44,000 nt of DNA from Tubulanus polymorphus (taxonomy: Eukaryota > Nemertea > Palaeonemertea > Tubulaniformes > Tubulanidae). Within the stretch, counting starts at the first letter, position 1. Every line of letters begins with the position of its first letter. The stretch is taken from contig NW_027437484.1 in NCBI RefSeq assembly GCF_964204645.1, positions 5,001 through 49,000 of the forward strand, in the 5' to 3' direction. The notes beneath the pieces are model-generated. The model was not told the origin of the DNA and did not search any database. It saw only the letters and a list, made by a program, of their open reading frames with translations. The translations under genes and the position numbers were made by a program. Positions 10,501 through 21,612 of this stretch are shown piece by piece.

Positions 10501-13500
10501 GTAATCGATGTGTACATACCTATACCATTAGCTGCCCAGATATTCTGACTGTCGTTTCTGAGGACGTGTTTATAATGACCTAAAGCGCGATCCTGATGTC
10601 TCTTCTCCTACAAATATATAATCATCATCACCAATAAATACCCAGCGCTCATACTCAAAACTAGAAACGTACTATATACCTTCTCCTTATCTCTCATTGG
10701 CTGATGTAGAGTTTGTAACCACACGTTACCGAGAGCTATCATAGAATACGGGTCGTCCTTGGTAACGGGATTCTGTAGAATTCGATCGAATTTCTTCTGA
10801 CCCGGACCCCATTCCTGTTTAGCTAGATGTAGATTACCGATGAGAGACCAAGCGTCCGGGTGATCCTGGTTTATACCGAGGGCTTCTTTAAACCATTCAG
10901 ACGCTTCGTAAATCTGTCCTTTATCGCGAGCCACGCAACCCAGCCGCAGATAACCTGTCAATAATCAATTACCATAGTTACAACCAACAATCAAACACAC
11001 GGCTTAATACAGATCAGTTGATATTCATCTTTTCCCACGAAGTTCCACAGTTATAGATTAGGTTTAAAACCACCTCAGTTTTAGAACCAAACAACTTAAG
11101 ACAAGCCTAAAAATTTAATACAAGTTTTTGAATTAAAGTTATGACTGATCCGGATTAGGCAGAGGTAGTATAGAATAATGCCTGTAGATGGCAGCAGCTT
11201 ACAGTCGACGTAATTCGGATGTTCTCGAAGGATGTTTTTATATAAAGTTTCCGCTTTCTCGAATTCGTTTAAACTCTCGTTGAGTCGTGCGAGATTGTAG
11301 GTCGTCGATACTGATATAGCGTTATAGTACGTTTCATCGTGAAGAGCCTCGGATTTCGATCTCTCCAAAGACTGTTCATAATTCTCCTGAAATTCACATA
11401 AATATCTCTTTCAAACAAACAGCGACAATAAACTAAATATTCTAAACTGTGTGGAAATAAGTTCAGAACTGTGGAACTGGGTCCAGAACTGTGGAAGTGG
11501 ATTCAGAACTGTGGAACTGGGTCCAGAACTGTGGAAGTGGATTCAGAACTGTGGAACTGGGTCCAGAACTGTGGAACTGGGTCCAGAACTGTGGAAGTGG
11601 ATCCAGAACTGTGGAAGTGGATCCAGAACTGTGGAAGTGGATCCAGAACTGTGGAACTGGGTCTAGAACTGTGGAAGTGGATCCAGAACTGTGGAAGTGG
11701 ATCCAGAACTGTGGAAGTGGATCCAGAACTGTGGAAGTGGATCCTGAACTGTGAAAGTGTAATAATGAATACCTTAGCTTTCTCTAAGTTTCCCAGTCTG
11801 AACTGTAATGCTGCTATATTATTGAGTATTTCTGGTGGGATATCCGCTTGTACTTTCTCCGTTAATATATTCGTAGCTGTATTATACGCAGCTAACGCCC
11901 CCTGGATGTCCGATTGTTCGAGAATCTGAGCCAATTCGATCCAAGCTTCGACGTCGTCCGGAAACTGTTCCGTGACCTTCCGTAAATGTTGCTGAATAAC
12001 GAGAGAAAATTATTATTGAGAATTCGGTTGACTGCGGCGAGTGAGGATCCACCAGGTGGCGATATTAATTTACCTTTGCGGTATCTCGTTTAGTTTGATC
12101 TTTAGAATTTGAATACAACGAACCCAATATTTTCATCGTTTCGTAATTTCCTGCTTGAGCTTTTAAAACTTTCTCAAACGCGACGGCAGCCTGTGAATAA
12201 AACAATCAGAGACACCTAGTGGAGGAGTTAGGTACTTCACAATCAGAGACACCTAGTGGAGGAGTTAGGTACTTCACAGAGACACCTAGTGGAGGAGCTA
12301 GGTACTTCACATTGAGACAGCAGTTAACAATATCGAGGGTCTCAAAACCTTGAGTAAAAATTTTGTAAGATTTGTCATTAGGTATCATACAATCAGACAG
12401 AGACACCTTTTGGAGGAATTAAGAACTTAACAATCAGAGACATCTAGTGGACACGTCAAGAGATACTTCAGTCAGCCTCAGTCATCTAAATCGTATTGAT
12501 CAATCTATAACTGGGACTAATAGTTTTAGTCCTGGTTTAAGTGGAACACTGAGGTTTACTGTCGGTATCGGGTTCAATAAATACTCACGTTTTCAGTATC
12601 GCCACGGTAAATATACATCTGTCCGAGTCCGAAAAACGGTAGAACGAACGTCGGAGATGAAAACTGTGTTGATTGATAATAATATTGAAACGCTTGGTCG
12701 TAATCACCCTGAACATGAAACGCTCGTGCTAACTGATAACAACTTTCAGCTCTCATCGATTCATTCTCCGTGTTGTGAAACGCGTGTAGTGCTAAATGTT
12801 GCACTTTCTGATAGTCCTACAAATAGTGAATCAAAACAAATACATCAAAATACGATCAATTATCTACAGACCTGATTATCTTTCATTGTAGAAGTTTGCA
12901 ACGAAATAGAGAATAATTTGATGTAAAGAAAAATATTATTTTGATAAAACATGAACTGGAAATGATCCTGAATTTTGTATTTTTGAGAGAGAAGTCGAGA
13001 TCTGAAAAGAGTAGAAACTACTCTTCAAATAGTAGCCGTAGTCAGATATGAATTCATCTTTATTTCCGAGATCAGTTTTTAAGAAAGTTAGTTAGAGCTA
13101 AAAATAGTTAAAAACACATAAGATTTTTAACCAACACAAATATTTTACCTTTTTATAGAAGAAATGATTTGCTAAATGATTAAGAACCATCGGATTAGTA
13201 GAATCAATAGTGTAAGCTCGTGATAATAGTTGAACGCCGTTCTTAATGGAATCTTGAGTTTTCTGATTCAGTTCTAGAATCGCCAGACCGACCAGTCCTC
13301 CAACACAATTACAATCTAATTCTAAAGCTCTCTCAAACGCCAACCTACAACAAAATATACCAAAATACTTGTTTGTTAGTTTTAGAATTGGAAACCCAAA
13401 GAACCTGCACACAAAGAACCAAAGTTCCACAGTTAGCAGTTCTGGACTCAGTTCCACAGTTTTTCAGTTCTGGACTCAGTTCCACATTTTGCCAGTTCTG

Positions 13501-15443
13501 GACTCAGTTCCACAGTTTGCCAGTTCTGGACTCAGTTCCACAATTTGCCAGTTCTGGACTCAGTTCCACAGTTTTTCAGTTCTGGACTCAGTTCTACTTT
13601 CTAGTTTAATCTAGTTCAAATTAGTTCATATCTAATGTTTTAACTGTCTAAATGTGAAAACTAAAACAAGTCAAATCTGAACCAAGAGAGAATTGTGGAA
13701 CTGGTTTCTGGAGAGTAAGAGATTTCACGCGTTATTCTATATTGAAATGATTCTGAAGTTCAGGGTCCAGTTGCTCAAAAGTTGGCTAGAGTTAATCAGT
13801 GGATAGTTGACATAGTGACAATTGAAATTTCATTGTTACTATGGTATTTATCCACCGGTTATTGAGCAACTGGCCCCTGAGTTCAGAGGGTATAATTTCA
13901 CTCACCTGGCTTTTTCTAATTTGGCTAGTTTTACGAAACAATGGCCCATACCGAGTCTAACTGACGCGGGACAGTTCACGTTAGTGCGAAGAGCTTTCTT
14001 ATAAAACGCCAGAGCACCGCGATAATCCTTCTTATTAAACGCAATACACGCTTTACCTAGCAACGACGGGATATTGTTACTACCCTAGAAACAACAACAG
14101 ATTAAACAAATTAATCCAAATACAATTTATTATCATTATTATTACTACTACCATATTCAGATGCTCTGTACAAAGTAAAAAGCCCTAATTGACCAAATGT
14201 AAGTCATTATTTGGATAAGTCGTCACATTACTGAAGTCATCTCAATTGTTGAATCTCAATTTTTTATTTCTAATTCTTTTTACTAAGTGTAAGTCATCAT
14301 TTGAATAAGTCGTCACAATACTGAAGTCATCTCTATTTTTGAGTCTCAATTTTTTATTTCTAATTCTTTTTACTAAGTGTAAGTCATCATTTGAATAAGT
14401 CGTCACTGATCGTCAAAACTACAACCAGACTTAAACGCACATATCGTTGAAGGATCTATAACAACAAACCCTCCCTCCCCCTGAATGAACATTAAACTCA
14501 CCTGATTTAATACAAAGTTAAACTGCGCGTCGGCCTGGTCCATTTTATCGCTCTCCACTAAACAAAAGTACGCTCGACCCAATAAATGATTCTGATCGTA
14601 CATTATGATTTTATCAGCGGTCGTATATAGCAACGTCGCTTTGTTGAATAAATCACGTTTTGATTCTTTGTTTTTTTCTCGATGTCCCATCTGAACGTAG
14701 TAAGCCGCCAGTGTATCCAGCGCCCTCATTTGGTCGCGCTCGAAGTTAGCGTAATTTAAATTCGCGTCCGTTCGCGAAGCTTCCAATATCTTCACGAAGT
14801 CGTCTGTCTGACCTTGTTTGAAATATTCAATCTGAAAACGAGAGAGAGAGGTATACATCGATCACTCACCGATACAGTACAGTGGCTCCCCCTCCTTTAA
14901 GATCGTAACTTACCCCTAGTGTTACCCAGATATGCAGTGGCGCCATCTCTTGTTTCAATATACTGAGCACTTCTTCTCCGTCCGGTAACTGATCTAAATC
15001 CAGCTCTATCACCTACAATATATACATAGATCTACAGGCTTCACAGGGACTGGAGTGATACCAGCAGCAGCGCAGCCTCCTCCTCGCTCGGGGGTAGACT
15101 TCATCACAGCTAGGCTGCTGGGGAGCCCTCGGCCCTCTGCACCTGAGGAAGTGGCTTAAACTGCAGTTAGACCCCCTGCTGATCTTCACAACCAACAATA
15201 AACAGAAAGAATCGATTCGATCGGATTGAATTGAATTTGAATGGATGGATGATGGATGATATGTTGACATGTCATCTGTCGGATCTGACGACACAAATAA
15301 CTCATAACTGCCCCACTCACTGGTGGCCTCTGCTTGTGTCCATCTATAACTTCCTATAGAACTAACAGACTTACCTCATCAGTATCTCTGAGAGGAATCT
15401 CAATAGATCCAACAGCCGTGCTGCTTCCACTAGACGCCGCCAT
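6305..15443 (-). CDS. CTR9: CTR9, PAF1 complex TPR subunit
   Basis: Complete 21-exon gene on the minus strand: 15443-15375, 15012-14914, 14831-14502, 14084-13906, 13344-13149, 12816-12589, 12190-12074, 11991-11773, 11386-11203, 10954-10680, 10607-10520, 10142-9994, 9878-9762, 9124-8979, 8890-8819, 8398-8263, 8071-7937, 7851-7694, 7217-7023, 6881-6744, 6617-6305. The sum is 3543 nt, 1180 aa; human CTR9 is 1173. Start [20 protein letters not shown] leads into the conserved N terminus. Residues ~50-820 are TPRs, with hallmark stretches [20 protein letters not shown] and [13 protein letters not shown] Lys/Glu-rich helix (~825-915) and an acidic/basic disordered tail follow, including [14 protein letters not shown]. 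The last two exons encode an Arg-Ser-rich tail. CTR9 scaffolds the nuclear PAF1 complex, which supports RNA polymerase II elongation and histone H2B ubiquitination. All junctions are GT-AG and phase-consistent. Eleven introns carry tandem repeats. Confidence 0.97.
6672..6714. repeat. (CAAT)n microsatellite in CTR9 intron 20
   Basis: About nine tandem CAAT copies in the short (126-base) intron between the two exons encoding the RS-rich tail. Confidence 0.85.
6905..7015. repeat. CT-rich low-complexity tract in CTR9 intron 19
   Basis: Imperfect CCCTCCCTCTCT-type pyrimidine tract between exons 19 and 20. No regular period. Confidence 0.6.
7275..7690. repeat. 30-bp minisatellite in CTR9 intron 18
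   Basis: About fourteen copies of a 30-bp unit, almost all identical, containing GTGATGATGTCATAGTGATA. Each copy holds TGATGTCA, one base from the CRE octamer TGACGTCA. The array ends at the exon 18 donor (7694/7693). Period divisible by three and no stops, hence long false reading frames on both strands. Confidence 0.95.
8096..8262. repeat. Tandem repeat with CACCAGGTGGCTCTG core in CTR9 intron 16
   Basis: Four copies of a ~45-50 bp unit, each with AGTGCGTCG then GACACCAGGTGGCTCTG. The last copy runs directly into the exon 16 donor: the donor bases GTAAAC lie in the variable end of the unit. Confidence 0.85.
8640..8790. repeat. AACCAGGTCAACTCTG tandem repeat in CTR9 intron 15
   Basis: Seven to eight near-identical 16-bp copies of GAACCAGGTCAACTCT, with more degenerate copies upstream. 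Confidence 0.85.
9175..9755. repeat. Purine-rich G-run repeat in CTR9 intron 13
   Basis: About 580 bases of imperfect GGAGAGGGGGTTAGAG / GGGTACAGGGAG units. Nearly all purine on this strand with many GGGG runs, so G-quadruplex or triplex formation is possible. The transcribed RNA of CTR9 would carry the C/T-rich complement. Confidence 0.85.
10135..10265. repeat. (ACAACATACAACCTACAATAT) repeat in CTR9 intron 11
   Basis: Imperfect short repeats of ACAACATAC / CCTACAATAT lying directly against the exon 12 acceptor. Confidence 0.75.
10266..10500. repeat. (CAGA)n microsatellite in CTR9 intron 11
   Basis: Long run of CAGA tetramers with a few CCAG variants. On the minus strand it gives an artefactual Cys/Leu/Ser repeat frame. 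Confidence 0.93.
11455..11757. repeat. 20-bp minisatellite (CCAGAACTGTGGAACTGG type) in CTR9 intron 8
   Basis: About fifteen copies of a 20-bp unit of the form CAGAACTGTGGA(A)(C/G)TGG(G/A)T. The unit belongs to a family also seen near 13.4 kb and 39.2-39.7 kb. Confidence 0.94.
12206..12310. repeat. Tandem repeat with ACACCTAGTGGAGGAG core in CTR9 intron 6
   Basis: Three close copies of a unit containing CAGAGACACCTAGTGGAGGA and TTAGGTACTTCACA, with degenerate copies to about 12460. Confidence 0.85.
13425..13605. repeat. CCAGAACTG-family minisatellite, inverted, in CTR9 intron 4
   Basis: Six copies of CAGTTCTGGACTCAGTTCCA with a short spacer. This is the reverse complement of the 11.45-11.76 kb unit, so the same family lies in opposite orientations in two introns of one gene. 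Confidence 0.9.
14190..14407. repeat. ~115-bp tandem duplication in CTR9 intron 3
   Basis: Two copies plus a partial third of a ~115-bp AT-rich unit with AAGTGTAAGTCATCATTTGA and TTTTTTATTTCTAATTC. High identity suggests a recent duplication. Confidence 0.88.
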
Positions 15444-16795
15444 TATCAATCTAGCTATCAATATATTCAACCGGTGTTAAATTGAATTTAATTGGCATAA
15501 AAAGCGGTTGTGGACTATAGTCGAGGGCTCGAATAAAATCCGGTCGTGGACCGAGAGTCAGTGGGTGATATAAAAATCCGGTCGTGGATCTAGAGTCAGC
15601 GGGCGATATAAAAATCGGGTCGTGGAATACGCGGCGGCAGTTTGAGCCCTGCGTCGTTCGGGCGCTCACTGACTTCTGAACCCTTTTTCACTTGGGTTCC
15701 AATGATTCTGAGCTCACTGTAGTAGCACCCGACTGGATCCAGTGATCAGCGCCCTCACCTCTGGATGTGGAAGCGGTTGTTGCATAATATCGCGGCTCAT
15801 TGCATTCAAACGCCAAAGACTAAATACTGTGCCGGGATTTTAATAAAATTTCACTATTTCAGGCCCAAGTTTTATCTTACAACAAAAATCCAAAGAAAGC
15901 TTATAACTAAACAAGAGGCGCACTTAGAAACCGGATGAGATCTGCGCTCAGCGAGGATCGCCTGCAATCTTACGACCCGTGGCCGCAGTGACGTATCGGA
16001 CACAGTGGATTTAGCCTGAATTAATACCCAAACAAACTACCCCATAATTGTACTATATCTGCTCATAATCAAGTGTGGTTAATTGCACCCAGTTCCCGTT
16101 GAGACTTGACTCGAGTCAAACTCATTGTAAATAATCGAAATTCTCTTACGAGGACCGCGAGATCAAATAGGAAGCCCATCGACCCGACCCACCCACCGCG
16201 GGCACTGGCTCTCCAGAGACTGCCTAGTCAGTTTAATCACTGATTTGACCGATATTTTTAGGTCAAGGTGATTAAATTGAAATAGATCTAATATTTGTAC
16301 GGTGTAGTATAAGTAAATATAAATTTCGCTGATATCGCGATCGACACACTAGCAGCAGGTGACTGAGAGATATAGGTGCTGTATGTACGGCGTGTGTTAG
16401 GCGACAGATTGTAATAAACTAATTGATCAGCAGTCAGGATATAATACACAATCAACAGGTAACGTTTTATACCCCGGGGACCCACGCCCTACCGACCTCC
16501 TCATCGACAGGTCAGTCGATTTAACTTATCGGGGACTGAATCTGACTAACAGCAAGAGGCCCTGACCAAATCGCGATGGGCGGTTCAGATGACGACACGG
16601 TTCTAGGCTTATTGTTAAATAACCGATCGTGAAAGCTTAGCTTTAGCCCGAGTCAGACTATAGCCACAAGACCGGGACTACTGTACAGCGACTAGGCCGG
16701 ACTACTGTAACATGGTCCAATACGGTTGTTGAAAGGAGCATAGACCACGGTGACCTGACAGATTGCTTGACCTTGGAGTATCTTAAATGATCCTC
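15444..16795. other. Head-to-head promoter region, CTR9 / first MS4A-like gene
   Basis: CTR9 starts leftward at 15443 and the first four-TM gene starts rightward at 17289. The interval should contain the CTR9 promoter and the non-coding first exon of the four-TM gene. Short tandem units with AAAATC(C/G)GGTCGTGGA lie at ~15500-15625. No coding exon seen. Confidence 0.5.
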
Positions 16796-16796
16796 T

Positions 16797-17240
16797 CATG
16801 TTACAATCACTGTCAGGGTTCTGGGGTTTAGAATCACTGTCAGGGTTCTGGGGGTTAAAATCACTGTCAGGGTTCTGGGGGTTAGAATCACTGTCAGGGT
16901 TCTGGGGTTTAGAATCACTGTCAGGGTTCTGGGGGTTAGAATCACTGTCAGGGTTCTGGGCGTTAGAATCACTGTCAGGGTTCTGGGCGTTAGAATCACT
17001 GTCAGGGTTCTGGGCGTTAGAATCACTGTCAGGGTTCTGGGGGTTAGAATCACTGTCAGGGTTCTGGGCGTTAGAATCACTGTCAGGGTTCTGGGCGTTA
17101 GAATCACTGTCAGGGTTCTGGGGGTTAGAATCACTGTCAGGGTTCTGGGGGTTAGAATCACTGTCAGGGTTCTGGGGTTTAGAATCACTGTCAGGGTTCT
17201 GGGGGTTAGAATCACTGTCAGGGTTCTGGGGGTTAGAACA
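16797..17240. repeat. 27-bp minisatellite before the first MS4A-like gene
   Basis: About sixteen copies of a 27-bp unit containing AATCACTGTCAGGGTTCTGG followed by a variable GGGTTAG, GCGTTAG or GGTTTAG. It lies in the probable 5' UTR intron, ending about 45 bases before the acceptor. The 27-bp period leaves long false frames open on both strands. Confidence 0.95.
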
Positions 17241-17288
17241 ATTCATTCACTGTTAAACTCCAGTCTGTTTACTGTTTACAGGGTTTAG

Positions 17289-18095
17289 ATGTCTGCCGGT
17301 AGTAGTGGCTCTGGACCAGTCGTGACGTCATCGCGGGAGACCCTGGACCGCGATAGCAGGTCACGTGATAGGATGGTCGACGAGAATGGTCATCGTAACG
17401 CTGTATACTACCTGCAACAACCGCCGCGCTCACGTGACACGCTGCCGTCGACCGCGTCGACCAACAGCGGTGGCGCGCCGGCGGGAAATAAAGGTCGAGG
17501 TCGCGTCAATTTACAGCACGTGCCATGGCAACCGGATCCCAATTCAGCGGAAGTAGTCGGTGGCGGGAACGTCCATATAAAATTGCAGGAGAATTTGTTA
17601 CTGAGAGCTTCAATAATACTTGTAGTATTCAGTTCGTTGTTACTGTTAAGCGGGATTTTAGAGGCGAGTTTAGGTGTTATTCAGCCTTACTACAGCGATA
17701 TATGGTGTTCTATATTCATATTAATAACCGGCGTTTTATCGATTTTAACGGCCACGACCAGCAGACGAATTCTGGCTCTGATAACTCTAATTCTATGCGG
17801 TGTTTGTATGGTTTTAAGTCTGATCGGTTTAGCCCTGACCGGTTACGTGTTTTACTGGTATGACGTACTGAAAACGTTTTGCGTTGATTCGCGTCGAGAT
17901 GAGCGTTACTTCCGTCTGACTGACGCCGAGAAACATCTTCTCATTCAACAATGTACCGTTGAACGTCCCGTCCCTATTATAGCGTTTGTAGCATTCTACA
18001 TTGTTGACGTCGTTGCTATGTTTGTTTGTCTGTTGATTTTAGTAGTCATTATGTTTATTCTGATTAAAGCTTTCCGCGGTAAACAGTCCAGCTAA
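17289..18095 (+). CDS. Four-TM MS4A-like membrane protein, copy 1
   Basis: A 268-aa protein in a single coding exon. A TTTACTGTTTACAG acceptor ends 8 bases before the ATG, so the 5' UTR is split. The N-terminal ~100 residues are hydrophilic and Ser/Arg-rich. Four hydrophobic segments follow at about 107-130, 137-157, 161-186 and 230-261. The TM3-TM4 loop carries C198 and C222 around a charged patch SRRDERYFRLTD. The pattern DIWCSIFILITGVLSILTA in TM2 and the overall topology resemble the MS4A/CD20-like group, whose members are plasma-membrane tetraspan proteins of varied function. Similar to the gene at 20917 in length of TM block, loop cysteines and an RR-x2-RY-x-R motif, so the two are tandem paralogues. 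Family assignment is tentative and function unknown. Confidence 0.85.
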   Translation: MSAGSSGSGPVVTSSRETLDRDSRSRDRMVDENGHRNAVYYLQQPPRSRDTLPSTASTNSGGAPAGNKGRGRVNLQHVPWQPDPNSAEVVGGGNVHIKLQENLLLRASIILVVFSSLLLLSGILEASLGVIQPYYSDIWCSIFILITGVLSILTATTSRRILALITLILCGVCMVLSLIGLALTGYVFYWYDVLKTFCVDSRRDERYFRLTDAEKHLLIQQCTVERPVPIIAFVAFYIVDVVAMFVCLLILVVIMFILIKAFRGKQSS

Positions 18096-18321
18096 ACGCC
18101 CGTGGCTCCCTCTGGTAGAGAAGCCAGAGACCAGGGGGTCAGTACCACTAAACCGCGAGATCCCAGAAGTCCGATATATCCATCCCGTTTTTCTGTTCAG
18201 AATGTCCATGCCCGGTTGTTACTGAGTATAGAATCACCACACTGTTGACTGGTCACCAGTCACCACAATGAGTCACCACACTGAACGGACAAACTAACAA
18301 GCTCCGTCCAGTAACTATTGG

Positions 18322-18455
18322 TCTATGGTCTAGTGGTTAGCAAGTTCGGCTGGTACGTTGGAGGTCAGAAGTTCGAGTCCTGCTAGGGTTAGGGTTAGGG
18401 CCCACCTAGGGTTAGGATTACTCCGCAGCTAGGGTTAGGGTTAGGGTCATACATC
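18322..18455 (+). repeat. tRNA-derived SINE-like element with telomere-like tail
   Basis: TGGTCTAGTGGTTAGCA is a good Pol III A box and AGTTCGAGTCC, about 45 bases on, is a B box, as in tRNA-derived SINE heads. The ends do not pair as a tRNA acceptor stem, so it is not a functional tRNA. It is followed by (GGGTTA)-type repeats to about 18450. It sits in the 3' UTR region of the first four-TM gene. Confidence 0.6.
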
Positions 18456-18930
18456 GTTCATGTATATTGAGGTCCCTTTTTTATCCAAATTTTCCACTTG
18501 GAATTGAAGTACTGCCTCTGGGAATTGTTTGTCCGCGACTCTGGTTTGGACAGTTATTCTGTATTTTAACTTGGTCCAAAGATTACAATCATTGTTCATA
18601 GCTCAGATAATCAAAATAATAATTCTAAAATGTGTTTTGATCTTTAATGGTTTTTTAGATTAAGTTCGAGGAAATCAGGTCATTTTAACTATTAGTTTAT
18701 CTAGCGATTGTTTGTACATATTATTTGTATATGAATCTATATCAAGTATATGTATTCGGCACCCCCCCCCCCCCCCTCGCCCCTCGCCCCTCGCCCTATT
18801 TGCGATGCCTTGTGTCGATATAGGCGTGCCTCTATGTATTGCTGGTGCTGAGATCGATGTAAAATTGTAATGAAATATAAAACTATGAATTCAATGTAAA
18901 TATGAATTATATACTTTTAGTATTTAATGC

Positions 18931-18936
18931 AATAAA
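18931..18936 (+). terminator. Polyadenylation signal, four-TM copy 1
   Basis: AATAAA in an AT-rich context 836 bases after the stop codon. Poly(A) site inferred just downstream. Confidence 0.5.
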
Positions 18937-20916
18937 ATGTATAAATCCATTGTTTTTGTTTTTGTAGAATTAATTATTGTTTAAACAATGAAACTTTCGT
19001 TGACGACTCATCCAAATATAGAGTTTGACCGTTGAGTGGATGATGAACTGTGTGTCTCACTACGCGGCGGGAAGCAGGTGAACCCGCGCGGGACAGCAGC
19101 TGCGTCAATCTTAGTCTGTGTGCGACACATACCTAAAAACCGTTCAAACAATACACGTATATCCAAACAATAACTAAAGCCTACAGTGGTGACCCATATC
19201 GCGGGCTGGGCGGGGCTAAATACGGGCTTTGTTTACAAAACTCACTAGAGACGACGCGTCAAACTTGAGAATAATTCTTGATTTACACCGGATACCAGTT
19301 CATCATTACAGGTAAATTATGTATTGATTTTTGAGTATTAAATTCGCGATTGCGGTCAATCTGACGAGTTGTTGATATCAAACTGACCGGACGTAGAAAA
19401 ACAGGTTTACACGGGAAAGTAAAAATGGCGGCCGCGCGGTCCCCTCCCCCGCGACGCGTAGATTCTCAGTTTTATAATTTACCTGTGTTAAGGTTTTATT
19501 TCGGGGGTCGGGGGTCGGGGGGCTACTATTTCATCCTCGTTATTTATGACTGTTGATAAACGTCTCATAAATCAGTTGCACATAGAAAATCAGAGGAGTA
19601 ATAAATATTGATAAGATACCAGAGCGCACCGCCGCACCGCGCACCGCCACACCGCGCACCGCACCGCACCGCCGTGTTTACATAACACCTTGGATTCAGA
19701 TAACAGAATAACAGAGTAACTGAGTGATAAACATTGCTATAATCGTAAAAACGACCGATGGAGAGATTGACCGAGAGACTAATCCATGTGACTGGTCCAG
19801 TGACCTCAATACTTCTATAAGAAAGATGATCCGGCTATGACTGTACATCTGCCAACAAAACCAAAAATGCATTATCTATTGTAAAAATCATCACGAAATA
19901 AAAGGCCCAGTTTTACATTTCGCCCGGTTAGTCCTGGTACTTGACTCTCTTTGTTTGTTAAGGTTAAAAACATTGAAAATGCGGAATTAATTTCAATTCT
20001 CTTTGTTAAAACATATCTCAGACAACATTGTTCAGATCTGACTAATTTGTCACCTCGACATCGCCGCCATCAGGTGAGGGAGAGAGAGAGGTGTGTTATT
20101 TACTCTGTTCGGAAAACTTCGTGGAAATTCCGGGAATTCCTGGAACACAACCCGACCGCCGCCGCGTATATCACGTATAGTTAATTAATTCTAAATCTAG
20201 GCGGTGACCGCAGTGCGCATGTCACACACACTCAGTACAGTACTGATATAACGACGGCCATATTGTCACCAGGAACTGCTTTATATGAGAACCAGGTAAT
20301 AACAGTATCTACTGCTAGTATTATCAGTGTTTATTGATAAGACTGATAATTTATCAGTTTAAAGCGGCCACTTAAATGAATTTAGCCTCAAATATGTTTG
20401 AATTCTATAACTATTGACACTTGACATTTATTTGTAATCCAGAGCGCCGCGGCGGCGATGACTCACTTTCTATATTTCATACACCTCCATATATAGACAT
20501 ACTGGGCAGAGATTTCGTAACTGCAGTGGCCGCGCCGACCAGTTGCGGAATTTGGGCGTTTTTATTGGGTGGTTTGAGACCCCTGACTAAGATTCAAAAC
20601 TGCAGAACCATTTATAGTTATGATTTAAATCCCTACTTCATGAGACTTGGTTATATTGGTTGTATGTTAACGACCGAGGGCGGGGGGGGGGGGGGCATTT
20701 TTGGTTTTATTTGGTATTATTGATTTTTTTTTTGGGGGGGGGGGTATCATGGGGGACGGATTCATTTAAATGAGTTTCAAATGGACATTTTGAGGGACGC
20801 GTAAAACACAATGACTTATAATTTATTGACGACAGTCGTTTAGATTTGATAATTAACTAAATTAAATGTAATTGTAATTGTATTGAATAGTTTCTAAATT
20901 AAATTTAATTGTAGAA

Positions 20917-21612
20917 ATGGCAGATGAGAAATGTGCGATCGACCTTGAGAATCAACAGGCCTACTATTTACAGCCCCAGTATCGACAGGAATATGACCAG
21001 CCCGCTCAGCCCATACGAGGCGTCCAACCGCACATCATTCAACCGGATCAACCACCCCCCGCAGAGTACTACGCTAATCAGGGCGGATTAAAGATTAACC
21101 GTACATCTACACTATACATATCATTAATCCAGTTAGTAATCGCCGTGTTACTGATTGTAAACGCAATACTCTACGTATCGCTCGCCCTACCCTACAATTT
21201 CTATCAAGACTTTTGGATCGGCGCGTTCGTGCTAATAAGCGCGCTGATATCTCTAACGGCCGCCCGCAGAGTGAAGCCCGGTCGCGGTATTATTTCAGTC
21301 TGTTTGGCTTTGTCGTTATTCTGTATGTTACTGGCTATCAGCGGTATCGTGCTGACGTCGCTACTATTCGACTGGAGTATGATATTTAAAGAGGTGTGTC
21401 TGGGCAGACGACCCGATCGATACATGCGGATGTGGGACTGGCAGAAACAAGAGATGTTAGTGAAATGTTACCAGGCGAAAATTCCCTACGAATATCAGTG
21501 GATTTTCTACATGATTGATTTGTTATTGTTTATATTTGAGACGATTCTGATGGCTGTCCTGTCAGTATTCTATAGTCGAGCTTTGTGCTGCAGGACCTCC
21601 ACCACTTACTAA
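20917..21612 (+). CDS. Four-TM MS4A-like membrane protein, copy 2
   Basis: A 231-aa protein in a single coding exon. A TTAATTGTAG acceptor lies two bases before the ATG, matching copy 1's architecture. A Gln/Pro/Tyr-rich N terminus (QPQYRQEYDQPAQP) precedes four hydrophobic segments at about 66-90, 99-117, 124-150 and 195-220. Loop cysteines C161 and C184 flank GRRPDRYMRMWDWQK; spacing (22 residues) and RR-x2-RY-x-R agree with copy 1 (23 residues). A paired disulfide is plausible. A C-terminal CC after TM4 could be palmitoylated. Together with copy 1 this is a tandem duplication with diverged cytosolic tails. MS4A-like is the best guess; function unknown. Confidence 0.85.
   Translation: MADEKCAIDLENQQAYYLQPQYRQEYDQPAQPIRGVQPHIIQPDQPPPAEYYANQGGLKINRTSTLYISLIQLVIAVLLIVNAILYVSLALPYNFYQDFWIGAFVLISALISLTAARRVKPGRGIISVCLALSLFCMLLAISGIVLTSLLFDWSMIFKEVCLGRRPDRYMRMWDWQKQEMLVKCYQAKIPYEYQWIFYMIDLLLFIFETILMAVLSVFYSRALCCRTSTTY

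Larger units (their letters stand above)
18096..20916. other. 3' UTR of copy 1 and 5' region of copy 2
   Basis: The 3' UTR of the first four-TM gene runs to about 18.95 kb. It includes a tRNA-like element and a poly-C run at ~18763-18777. Beyond it lies GC-richer sequence (19.05-19.7 kb) that may hold the promoter of the second gene. CATCATTACAG|GTAAATTA at ~19312 could be the donor of its non-coding first exon. Poly-G runs lie at ~20682-20696 and ~20736-20744. No coding exon seen. Confidence 0.45.

Noticed and set aside
10164-10517. Cys/Leu/Ser-rich hydrophobic frame
   Set aside because: Translation of the (CAGA)n microsatellite in a CTR9 intron.
16692-17256. Three long repeat frames (PQNPDSDS, LTVILTPR, LSGFWGLES)
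   Set aside because: The 27-bp minisatellite in the 5' intron of a four-TM gene.
18322-18395. Functional tRNA gene
   Set aside because: A and B boxes exist, but the ends do not pair as an acceptor stem and no clear anticodon arm is seen; better explained as a SINE head.
20421-20723. 100-residue frame before the second four-TM gene
   Set aside because: No domain, composition or splice support; it ends in poly-G low complexity.
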